Positions 51,469-58,654 of a stretch of 64,000 nt of DNA are shown here, one piece after another. Origin of the DNA: Thermoleophilia bacterium UBA2241 (GTDB lineage Bacteria > Actinomycetota > Thermoleophilia > UBA2241). The stretch lies in assembly GCA_002347645.1 (NCBI GenBank), contig DDYF01000039.1:62204-126203 (forward strand), read 5' to 3'. Within the stretch, counting starts at the first letter, position 1; the number at the start of each line of letters is the position of its first letter. The notes beneath the pieces were generated by a model. It saw only the letters and a program-made list of their open reading frames with translations. It was not told the origin of the DNA and did not search any database. The translations under genes and the position numbers were made by a program.

Positions 51469-51895
51469 GTCGTACCCCCTCGTCGTTCTCGATCGTCGTA
51501 CGGATGCTTGAACCTGGTGACGTCGGTGATGCCGGAGCAGCGTACCTCCTGGTGGGATTACCTCTGCGAACGGAGTCGGTCGCGGGAGGCCGGGACCGAC
51601 GGGGTCGCGTGACCCCGGGCCGCGACTACGGCGACCGTGAGCATGCCTGTCGTTGGTACCCCCTTCGCCGACCCGGACGTCTCGGCCCCGGGTCGCTCTG
51701 CCGGTGAGGCGGCACGGCCCCACGCGGCGTAAGTCGGAGCGTACCACGCCGGATACGGTACCCGTATGATCCGTCGGATCATGGGCGTTGCCCGCGACGT
51801 ATACGTGAGACGAGCCTCGCGGACGTGCGCTGAGGGGCGGACACGTGCCACGAGTGAGGACGGCCGGGATACGAGGGAAGACGAGCGGGGCTTGG
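51469..51895 (-). promoter_or_regulatory. Long structured upstream region of the subtilase gene
   Basis: This 427-bp gap holds no gene. It contains GGGGTC/GACCCC (about 51600-51615), a larger CGACCCGG/CCGGGTCG stem (about 51667-51695), and two adjoining palindromes, ATACGG-tac-CCGTAT (51753-51767) and ATGATCC-gtc-GGATCAT (51766-51782). The last two look like an operator. The rest could be a structured leader, but I cannot match a known riboswitch. Confidence 0.45.
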
Positions 51896-51967
51896 AGGCG
51901 GCGACCGGAGTCGAACCGGTGAATGAGGGTTTTGCAGACCCTTGCCTTACCACTTGGCTACGCCGCC
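51896..51967 (-). tRNA. tRNA-Cys (anticodon GCA)
   Basis: On the minus strand GGCGGCG pairs with CGCCGCC; anticodon stem AGGGT/ACCCT with loop CTGCAAA gives GCA; T arm CCGG-TTCGACT-CCGG. The discriminator is U, as expected for tRNA-Cys. Confidence 0.95.
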
Positions 51968-51978
51968 CCGGAGGGGTC

Positions 51979-52055
51979 TGGAGCGGGTGAAGGGACTCGA
52001 ACCCTCGACCTTCTGCATGGCAAGCAGACGCTCTAGCCGACTGAGCTACACCCGC
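51979..52055 (-). tRNA. tRNA-Gly (anticodon GCC), CCA encoded
   Basis: On the minus strand GCGGGTG pairs with CACCCGC; anticodon stem TCTGC/GCAGA with loop TTGCCAT gives GCC. The discriminator is U and CCA is encoded at 51981-51979. It is 11 bp upstream of tRNA-Cys and probably co-transcribed. Confidence 0.95.
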
Positions 52056-52226
52056 AGCAGACGGCGATGATACCCCACCGGCTTCGCCAGGCGCAATCGA
52101 CGCGCGGCTCGGCTTCGCTCGCGCCGGCGGCGCCAACACGGCGGATCCCTTTGCAGCCTGCTACGTACGGAGTAGTCTCGCTCTCGTCGACGCGCGGACC
52201 GCGGACGTCTGTGATGGAGGGGGACC

Positions 52227-53591
52227 ATGGAAGCGGGCACCAGGGCGGCCGGGAGCGGCGCCGCGGAGCCTGACGGGGGCGCCGGCAGCGGCCCGCCGCC
52301 GCAGGCGCCCGGACCGGCGCCCAGCGCTTTCGAGCCGCTGCTCTACGTGCACGTCGTCATCAGCGCGACGCTCACCGGCATCGTGCTGCTGCTCTACCTG
52401 GTCGTCTTCTCGACGGGGATGCGGTTGCTCTGGGAGAACGACTTCGTCTCCGCCCACCGGTGGGCGTTCCCGCTCGTCTGCCTGCCGTCCTCCCTCGTCA
52501 TCGGCCTGCTCGTCAAGTACCTCCACGCGCCCACCGCGATGACGGAATCGCTCACCGACAGCCTCGCCGGCGACACCTCGCGCATCGAGTGGCGCCGCTT
52601 TCCCGTGAGCGCCGCCCAGGCACTCATCTCGCTGTTCTCCGGCGCCGCGCTCGGGCCCGAAGGGGGGCTAGGGCTGCTCGCCTCGCAGATCGCCACCTGG
52701 TACGGCCACGTCTTCCGCCTCGCGCCCGCGCAACGGGCGAGGCTCGTCTACGCAAGCGTGGCCTCGGCTTACAACGGGATCCTGCAGAACCCGCTCTTCG
52801 CGGGCGTCCTTGGCGTGGAGCTGTCCGACAAGGTGACGGGGCGTGCCGTCCTGGCGGCAAATCTCATCGGCGGAGCCGTCGGCTACGCGGTGTTCGGCTG
52901 GATGTTCCACATGGTGGATGCGCCCAACGTCGCCGGTCTGCTCGGACTCGAGCCCCTCGAGGACGTCGGACTCGTCGATGCCCTGCTCATCGTGGTGGCG
53001 TCACTGTTGGGGGTGGTGTTGGCCGCCGTCTCGGCTGTCCTGTTCAAGGTCGTCGAGAGGGCGTTCGCCCGGTTCCGCGACGAGGTCGTGCGGGCGATCG
53101 TCGCGGGGGCGATCTTCAGCGTTGCCGGCGTGATCGCCCCCGTGCTCATGTTCTCCGGAGAGACGCAGGTGCACTCCCTCGTCGAGGACCCTGCCCACTA
53201 CGGCGCGGCGCTCCTGCTGCTCCTGGGCGTCGCGAAGCTGGCCTTGCTCGCCGTCGGGTTCAGAAGCGGCTTTCTCGGCGGCGCCATCTTCCCGACCGTC
53301 TTCGCCCTCGTCGCCGTGGCGCTGGCCATCGACCTCGTCCTGCCCGACGGCGTCGCGCAGGAAGGCGTCCTGGTGGCCGGGCTCATGGTCGGCTTCATGG
53401 TAGTCGCCTTCCGCACGCCGTTCATGGTCATCCTGCTCGTGGCATTCATGCTCGAAGCGAGCATGGACCACGTGGCGCTGATCGTCCTGGCCGTCGCGGC
53501 GGTGTTGATCGTCAGCCCGCTGCTGGAGCGCCTCGTTGCCTCAAGGAAGGCGGGGAGCGTGGCGACGGGCGAAGGAGTGGGTGACGGCTAG
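52227..53591 (+). CDS. ClC-family chloride channel/transporter
   Basis: A polytopic protein of 454 residues with the ClC fold. The gating-glutamate region reads SGAALGPEGGLG (E in the usual GREGP position is kept as GPEG) and the later anion-site loop is FRSGFLGGAIFPTVF (GxFxP). The first motif, GSGIP, is not recognisable (KYLHAPTAMTESL), so anion selectivity or transport mode may differ from EcClC. The N-terminus is a Gly/Pro/Ala-rich cytosolic extension of ~35 residues. No CBS domains. ATG 52227 has GGAGGGGG upstream. Confidence 0.88.
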   Translation: MEAGTRAAGSGAAEPDGGAGSGPPPQAPGPAPSAFEPLLYVHVVISATLTGIVLLLYLVVFSTGMRLLWENDFVSAHRWAFPLVCLPSSLVIGLLVKYLHAPTAMTESLTDSLAGDTSRIEWRRFPVSAAQALISLFSGAALGPEGGLGLLASQIATWYGHVFRLAPAQRARLVYASVASAYNGILQNPLFAGVLGVELSDKVTGRAVLAANLIGGAVGYAVFGWMFHMVDAPNVAGLLGLEPLEDVGLVDALLIVVASLLGVVLAAVSAVLFKVVERAFARFRDEVVRAIVAGAIFSVAGVIAPVLMFSGETQVHSLVEDPAHYGAALLLLLGVAKLALLAVGFRSGFLGGAIFPTVFALVAVALAIDLVLPDGVAQEGVLVAGLMVGFMVVAFRTPFMVILLVAFMLEASMDHVALIVLAVAAVLIVSPLLERLVASRKAGSVATGEGVGDG

Positions 53592-53660
53592 GCTAGTCGG
53601 CCAACGACAACGACGGGCGTCGAGTCCTTGCGGCTCGGCCCCGGAGTCCCGTCATGCGCG

Positions 53661-55409
53661 TCAGTGCCCGGCGCGGTCGAGCGCCTCGTTCACCAGACGG
53701 TCCGCCTCGGCGTTCTGTTCCCTGGGGATGTGCTTGACCTCCACTTCGCGGAAGCCGTGAAGGCGGCGCGCCGCCTCCGCGTGCAGGGCCTTGAGGTCGG
53801 CGTTCTTCACCCTGTACTCGCCCCTGAGCTGACGGACCACGAGCTCGCTGTCCATGAAGACGGCGAGGCGCTCCACGCCGCGGTCGAGCGCCAGCTCGAG
53901 CCCAGCCAGGAGCGCCTCATACTCGGCCACGTTGTTCGTCGCTTCGCCGATCACGGCACTCGCCTCGTCGACCAGCGTGCCCTCGGCGGTGAGCAGGCGC
54001 GCGCCGATCCCGGCAGGGCCGGGATTCCCGCGCGACCCGCCGTCGGTGTAGAGGTGATGGCGCATGTCGTCACGATTCGCCGGAAGGACGGGTTCGCCTG
54101 CCGCACTCACGTCGCGCGTCCGCCCCTCGGCCTCATCGTCGACCGACTCGTCCTGCGCCTCATCGGCACGGACCAGGCGCAGCGCGGGCCGCGGAATGGG
54201 CGCCGGGGCGCCGCCAGGGAGCGTCGCCCAGATGGGCTGCCCGGCGCGGTGGGTCTCGACACGGACCCGATGGCGCGCGAGCGCGTCCGCAAGCGTCTCG
54301 GCCCATCGCGCGAGCGCCGCATCCTCTACGACGTCGTGCGGCGCGTCGACCAGGCCGAGCCCAAGGTCGTGCGCGTGCCGCGCCTCGTGGTACTTGACGT
54401 CGCCCGTCACGAGGACGTCGGCCGAGGATGCGGCGGCGTCGATGAGCGAGGCACCCGATCCGGCGACACAGGCCACCCTGCGTACCTCGCGCTCCGGCCC
54501 GGCGCTCACCCGTACGGCCGGCAGGTGCAACTCGGCGGCCACATCGGCCGCGAGCCGCGAGAGCAGCTGCGGGCGAGGGAGCTCGCCGACGCGGCCGAGC
54601 CCCAGGCTCGCGACCTCGTCGTCGACCCGGTACACGTCGAACGCCGGCTCCTCGTACGGGTGGCCGGCGACGTAGGCGTCGACAACGGCGCGTCGCAGCC
54701 GGCGTGGGAACACGACCTCCAGGCGCACCTCGTGCACGGTCTCGTCGCGACCCTGCTCGCCCACGACCGGGCTCGCGCCCTCGCCACCGAAGAACGTCCC
54801 CTCCCCGGGCGTGGCGAACGAGCAGTGCTCGTAGGCCCCGATGCGGCCTCCGCCCGCCGCGTAGACCGCGGCGCGGACGACGGCCAAGGCGTCGGAAGGA
54901 ACGAAGCCGACGAGCTTGCACCAGTCGACGGGCGCCGGGGCGAGCGGACGGACGTCCTCGAGCCCCAGCATGCCGGCGAACACGTCGCCAAGGCCGCCGC
55001 GGGCCTTGTCGAGATTGGTGTGCGCGACGAGGACGGTGGTGCCGTCGCGCGCCGCGCGCAGCGCCAGCGCGCCCGCGGTCGAGCCGTCGGTCAGGCGTTC
55101 GAGCGGCGCGAACAGCAGCGGGTGATGCGCCAGCACCAGCGAGCAGCCGAGTCGCCGCGCCGCCGCCAGCGCCGCGGCGTCCGCCTCGAGCGCGACGAGG
55201 ACGCCGGTGACCGCGGCGCCAGCCGATCCTACCTGCAGGCCGACGTGGTCCCACGTCTCCGCAAGGTCGAACGGCGCGAGCTTGTCGACGACGCGCGCGA
55301 GGTCGCGCACGCAGAACGCACCGTCGCGCGCGCCACCCTCGCGCGCGCCCCCGCTCGGACCTCCGCCGCTCCGTCCGCGCCCTTCCCCCGAGCTCCTCGC
55401 ATCGTCCAT
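53661..55409 (-). CDS. Fusion of NIF3-like metal protein and RNase HI domain
   Basis: A single 582-residue ORF. Residues ~30-395 are a NIF3/YqfO-type domain with its di-metal ligands (LAHHPLLF, HTNLDKA, GDVKYHEARHA). After a ~50-residue acidic linker, residues ~448-582 form an RNase HI domain with an intact active site: D in YTDGGSRGNPGPAGIGA, E in NNVAEYEALLAG, D in FMDSELVV and D in NAEADRL. The second part would degrade RNA in RNA-DNA hybrids; NIF3 function is poorly known. ATG 55409 is preceded by TAGAAT seven bases upstream, so it is leaderless. In mycobacteria NIF3 and RNase H genes are neighbours, not fused. Confidence 0.92.
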   Translation of the reverse strand: MDDARSSGEGRGRSGGGPSGGAREGGARDGAFCVRDLARVVDKLAPFDLAETWDHVGLQVGSAGAAVTGVLVALEADAAALAAARRLGCSLVLAHHPLLFAPLERLTDGSTAGALALRAARDGTTVLVAHTNLDKARGGLGDVFAGMLGLEDVRPLAPAPVDWCKLVGFVPSDALAVVRAAVYAAGGGRIGAYEHCSFATPGEGTFFGGEGASPVVGEQGRDETVHEVRLEVVFPRRLRRAVVDAYVAGHPYEEPAFDVYRVDDEVASLGLGRVGELPRPQLLSRLAADVAAELHLPAVRVSAGPEREVRRVACVAGSGASLIDAAASSADVLVTGDVKYHEARHAHDLGLGLVDAPHDVVEDAALARWAETLADALARHRVRVETHRAGQPIWATLPGGAPAPIPRPALRLVRADEAQDESVDDEAEGRTRDVSAAGEPVLPANRDDMRHHLYTDGGSRGNPGPAGIGARLLTAEGTLVDEASAVIGEATNNVAEYEALLAGLELALDRGVERLAVFMDSELVVRQLRGEYRVKNADLKALHAEAARRLHGFREVEVKHIPREQNAEADRLVNEALDRAGH

Positions 55410-55416
55410 GGACCCG

Positions 55417-55433
55417 ATTCTAGCGTGTACACT
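55417..55433. promoter_or_regulatory. Face-to-back leaderless promoter pair in a 31-bp gap
   Basis: TAGAAT on the minus strand (55422-55417) is seven bases from the ATG at 55409; TACACT on the plus strand (55428-55433) is seven bases from the ATG at 55441. The two -10 boxes are five bases apart, so -35 contacts of each promoter must lie inside the opposite coding sequence. The transcripts should be mutually exclusive or at least competing. Confidence 0.5.
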
Positions 55434-55440
55434 CCGGCGC

Positions 55441-57114
55441 ATGAGCGTTGAGCCGGCAGAGCGCGGTCTCGGGGGCGCGGCCGGCGGCGACGCTCCCTCG
55501 GAGCGCCGGCCGTGGCTCGTCCTCCTCGCGCTCGTCCCCGGCATCGTCTTGACACTCGCCGACGCCACGATCATGAGCGTGGCCGTCCCGTTGGTGATCC
55601 AGCGCCTCGACGCGTCCGTCACCGCAGTGTCGTGGATCATGAACGGCTACAACCTGGTCCTCACGGTGCTCTTCCTGCCCATGGGCAGGCTCGGCGACCG
55701 TTGGGGCCACAAGCGGGTCTTCGTCCTCGGCCTCATCGGCTTCACGGCCGCCTCCCTCGGCTGCGCGCGCACTGAGACGATCGAGGCGCTCATCGCCTGG
55801 CGGGCGGTGCAGGCGGTGGGCGCGGCGGCCGTGATCCCGACGGCCCTGACGATCTTGCTCGCCGTCTACCCGGCGGCGCGGCGAGGCTTCGCCGCCGGCA
55901 TGTTCGGCGCCATCAGCTCGGCCGCCGCGGCCATGGGGCCGACAATGGGCGGCCTGCTGATCGACCGCTGGTCGTGGCAGGCGGTCTTCTGGTTCAACCT
56001 GCCCGTGGGCCTGCTGGGCATCGTCCTCGCCCTCGTCCTCATCCCACGGCGCGGAGAGAGGCCGGCGCCGGCGGGCCTCGACCTCACCGGCGCCGCCCTC
56101 GCCGCCGCGGGCCTCCTCTGCCTGACCCTCGGCCTCATTCAGGGGAACACGTGGGACTGGACCTCGGCGCGCATCATCCTCCTGTTCCTCGCCGCGGCAG
56201 GGCTGCTCAGCGCCTTCTTCGTGCACGAGGCGCGCACGCGCGAGCCCTTCCTCGACCTGGCCTTCTTCAGGCGGCGCTCGTTCGCCGCCGCGAGCGCCGC
56301 GATCATGACCGTCGACACGGCGATGATGGGCACGACCTTCATGCTGGTCATCTACATGGTCGCGATGCTGGACTACACCGAGCTCAAGGCCGGGCTCGTG
56401 GTGACGACTCTGCCGCTCGCGGGGTTCGTTCTTGCCCCGCTCGCCGGCCGTATCGTCGATCGCGCCGGGCCGCGCCTGCCGGCGCTCGCCGGCGCGCTCC
56501 TCACCGCGGCCGGCCTCGTCGCGCTGGCCTCCATCGACCGTTCGGCCTCGGCCGGCGCCGTCGCCTGGCGCACCGCGCTCGTCGGCGCCGGCCTCGGCCT
56601 CTCTTTGCCCGCGCTGACCGCCGCGGGCATGAGCGCGTTGCCGGCGGAGATCCGCGGCCTGGGTTCGGGTGTCCTCAATACGGCGCGCCAACTCGGGTTC
56701 CTGCTCGGTGTCGCCGTCCTCGTCGCCGTCTTCTCGTACACGATGCAGACCGCGGTCGGCCGCGCCGCCGACCAGGCCAAGGTCATGACAAACGCGAGCG
56801 CCGCGATCCCCTCCGACCTCAAGCCGGATGTGGCCGCCGCCATCGACAGCGCCCGCGACATCGACGTCTCGCTCGGCATGAGCGAGATCATGAAGGTGGC
56901 TCACCCCATCGCCGAGGTGATCGAGCCGCGCGTCGGTCCCCTCGAGGGCATCGCCCTGCTCGGGCTGAAGGACGACCTCGAGACGCTGTTCATGGACGAG
57001 GCGGCGAACGCCTTCCGCTGGCCGTTGCTGGCCGCGGCCATCGCGGCGCTGCTGGCGCTGATCCCCAGCGCGGTGCTGCCGATGCGGCTGCCGCGGCTCG
57101 ACGGCGACGACTGA
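55441..57114 (+). CDS. MFS drug exporter, DHA2 (EmrB/QacA) family
   Basis: A proton-coupled multidrug exporter of 557 residues with fourteen helices. Motif A is LPMGRLGDRWGHKRVF at ~79-94; motif C is in GPTMGGLLIDRWSWQAVFWFNLPVG, the DHA2 signature. The N-terminal 24 residues are cytosolic. A ~100-residue loop with two helices before the last membrane segment (KPDVAAAIDSARDIDVSLGM) is typical. It is leaderless behind TACACT and divergent from the NIF3-RNase H gene. Substrate is unknown. Confidence 0.92.
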   Translation: MSVEPAERGLGGAAGGDAPSERRPWLVLLALVPGIVLTLADATIMSVAVPLVIQRLDASVTAVSWIMNGYNLVLTVLFLPMGRLGDRWGHKRVFVLGLIGFTAASLGCARTETIEALIAWRAVQAVGAAAVIPTALTILLAVYPAARRGFAAGMFGAISSAAAAMGPTMGGLLIDRWSWQAVFWFNLPVGLLGIVLALVLIPRRGERPAPAGLDLTGAALAAAGLLCLTLGLIQGNTWDWTSARIILLFLAAAGLLSAFFVHEARTREPFLDLAFFRRRSFAAASAAIMTVDTAMMGTTFMLVIYMVAMLDYTELKAGLVVTTLPLAGFVLAPLAGRIVDRAGPRLPALAGALLTAAGLVALASIDRSASAGAVAWRTALVGAGLGLSLPALTAAGMSALPAEIRGLGSGVLNTARQLGFLLGVAVLVAVFSYTMQTAVGRAADQAKVMTNASAAIPSDLKPDVAAAIDSARDIDVSLGMSEIMKVAHPIAEVIEPRVGPLEGIALLGLKDDLETLFMDEAANAFRWPLLAAAIAALLALIPSAVLPMRLPRLDGDD

Positions 57115-57189
57115 GACGCATCCCGCCCGCGGCCGCGGCGCGCCGCGCGACGGTCGTCCCGTTCCGCCACCTTGAATCACAGACCGAGG

Positions 57190-57238
57190 TATACAATAAC
57201 GTCAACTTGTACAACTGAGGCAGGACGTCCGCTACACT
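57190..57238 (+). promoter_or_regulatory. Operator and promoter of the toxin-antitoxin pair
   Basis: TATACAA (57190-57196) and TTGTACA (57207-57213) form a near-perfect inverted repeat with a 10-bp spacer, a plausible antitoxin-binding site. TACACT at 57233-57238 is the likely -10; transcription would begin near 57245, and GCGAGGA at 57251-57257 serves the antitoxin ATG at 57265. Confidence 0.45.
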
Positions 57239-57264
57239 GAGACCATGGAAGCGAGGACCACATC

Positions 57265-57702
57265 ATGGCGGGCAGGCTGAACGTGAGCGAGGCGCGCAGA
57301 GACTTCTCGGCCCTCGTCGAGAGAGCGGGACGGGGCGACTGGCAGGTGATCGGCCGACGCGGCCAAGCGGAGGTGGTGCTCGCCGACGGTCGCGAACTCG
57401 ACGAGCTGCTCTCGCGCTGCTACCCCTTCGCCCCCGAAGTGTCCTTTGAGCACGAGAACGTCGGCATCTACCTGCTGGAGCTCGCCGTGCACGGCGTCGG
57501 CACGTCGCTGCCGCAAGCGCAGGCCGACTTGATGGATGCGGCCACCGCGTACGTCGCCGAGTGGGTCGAGTGGCTGCATGCCGCTCCGGACCACCGTGAC
57601 AGGGCCGGCTGGGTCCGACGTGTCCAGCTCGCCGCCGACGACCCAGCTGCCCTGGGACGCACCCTGTTCGGCGACGCGTATCAGCCGCTCGCGACCCAGT
57701 GA
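57265..57702 (+). CDS. Phd/YefM-type antitoxin with a HicB-like C-terminal part
   Basis: A 145-residue protein. The first ~50 residues (LNVSEARRDFSALVERAGRGDWQVIGRRGQAEVVLADGRELDELL) match the Phd/YefM DNA-binding antitoxin fold. The next part (residues ~55-90, VSFEHENVGIYLLELAVHGVGTSLPQAQADLMDAATAYVAEW) resembles HicB-like antitoxins (a ferredoxin-like strand plus helix, G-T-S-L-xxA motif). The mosaic fits its toxin-like neighbour, which looks HicA-like. An inverted repeat overlaps the promoter region. The two genes are eight bases apart. Type II toxin-antitoxin role is inferred. Confidence 0.7.
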   Translation: MAGRLNVSEARRDFSALVERAGRGDWQVIGRRGQAEVVLADGRELDELLSRCYPFAPEVSFEHENVGIYLLELAVHGVGTSLPQAQADLMDAATAYVAEWVEWLHAAPDHRDRAGWVRRVQLAADDPAALGRTLFGDAYQPLATQ

Positions 57703-57709
57703 CGGGCCC

Positions 57710-58141
57710 GTGAGGCTCGCCCGCAAGAGTGACGTGCGCCGCTTCTGCCAGATCGACGGCTGGTGGTGCACCGCCGACGCACCCGGATCTCGCGTCGCCA
57801 AGCACGTGGTCTGGGTCAAGACCCTGCCCGACGGCATGGTGCTGCGCGTCGCCATCTCGAAGGGTCGCGGCGAGTACACGCGCCTTTTGTTCGCGCAGAT
57901 CCTCAAGCACGAGCTGCGCGTCAATGGGCGCGACTTTTGGCGAGCCGTCGACAAGGGCGTCGCCCCGGCGCGTCCGGAGCAGGCCGGTACCCGTCGACCC
58001 GAGGGTGCCGCCTTGCCGCTCGCGCTGGTCGCACGCCTGCTCCGCGCCGGCTACGCCGAGAGCGACCTGCACGGACTCACTCGCGAGCAGGCGGAGAGCC
58101 TGCCGACGAACACAGAGTCCCCTCGTCAGCCGCCAGCCTGA
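57710..58141 (+). CDS. HicA-like toxin candidate
   Basis: A 143-residue protein starting at GTG 57710. The core KSDVRRFCQIDGWW followed by HVVWVKTLPDGMVLRVAISKGRGEYTRLLFAQILKHEL has the order of HicA-type mRNA interferases: an N-terminal helix, DGW, then H and a loop with a strand and a C-terminal helix. The exact catalytic histidine (GSRVAKH) is plausible but displaced from the classical GSHH. The last 40 residues are Ala/Leu-rich with no match. The gene overlaps the convergent GNAT gene by 65 bp. Function is by similarity and operon position. Confidence 0.6.
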   Translation: MRLARKSDVRRFCQIDGWWCTADAPGSRVAKHVVWVKTLPDGMVLRVAISKGRGEYTRLLFAQILKHELRVNGRDFWRAVDKGVAPARPEQAGTRRPEGAALPLALVARLLRAGYAESDLHGLTREQAESLPTNTESPRQPPA

Positions 58142-58631
58142 GGATCGACTCCTCCACCTCTGCGCCGCGCGCGTTTGAGAAGCCCGTGTCCGCACCGACG
58201 AGAACGAAGCCGCACTTCTCGAGGACGCGCAAAGAGGCCGAGTTGTCCTTCGCCGCGCGGCCGTAGATCGGCCGCGTGGTCACGACGTGGAGGAAGGCCC
58301 TCAGCGCCGCGCTCGCGACACCCCTGCCCCAATACTCGCGCCCGAGCCAGTAGGTGACCTCGAGCTTGCCCAGTTCCGGGTCGACGTAGCTCGCGACGTG
58401 GCCCGCCGCCGCCCCGCCGACGAGGACCGTCCTCACGGTGACGTCCTCGTCGGCGCGGATCTTGCGCCAGTGCTCCTCGAAGGCCGCGCGGTCCGTCGGG
58501 TCCAAGGTGGTGAACGCCGCCATGCGGACGGCCTCCGCGTCCTGCCGGTGCGCGAAGAAGATATCCAAGTCGCCGTCGGCGACCTCGCGCAGGGTGATCT
58601 CAGGCCGTACGAGAGCCTCGCCCTGGCCCAT
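58077..58631 (-). CDS. GNAT-family N-acetyltransferase
   Basis: An acetyl-CoA-dependent transferase of 184 residues, RimJ/RimL-like. The acetyl-CoA loop is LGREYWGRGVASAALRAFL near 97-115, followed by GRAAKDNSASLRVLEKCGFVLVG. The C-terminal ~30 residues run into the end of the toxin gene on the opposite strand and may be dispensable. ATG 58631. It is downstream of the OYE gene in the PhzF-OYE-GNAT operon. Substrate unknown. Confidence 0.88.
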   Translation of the reverse strand: MGQGEALVRPEITLREVADGDLDIFFAHRQDAEAVRMAAFTTLDPTDRAAFEEHWRKIRADEDVTVRTVLVGGAAAGHVASYVDPELGKLEVTYWLGREYWGRGVASAALRAFLHVVTTRPIYGRAAKDNSASLRVLEKCGFVLVGADTGFSNARGAEVEESILRLAADEGTLCSSAGSPPARE

Positions 58632-58654
58632 GACGCCGTTGAGGACGCCCGCAG

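Noticed and set aside
51469..51780. c-di-AMP (ydaO) or c-di-GMP riboswitch in the subtilase leader
   Set aside because: GGGGGTACCAACG and CAGAGCG stretches on the minus strand look superficially similar to ydaO, but the order and pairing of the conserved blocks do not fit. A covariance search would decide.
57245..57280. 11-codon leaderless ORF starting six bases after TACACT
   Set aside because: Its ATG coincides with the expected transcript start, but it overlaps the antitoxin start in another frame and encodes no recognisable peptide; the antitoxin ATG at 57265 has its own ribosome site.
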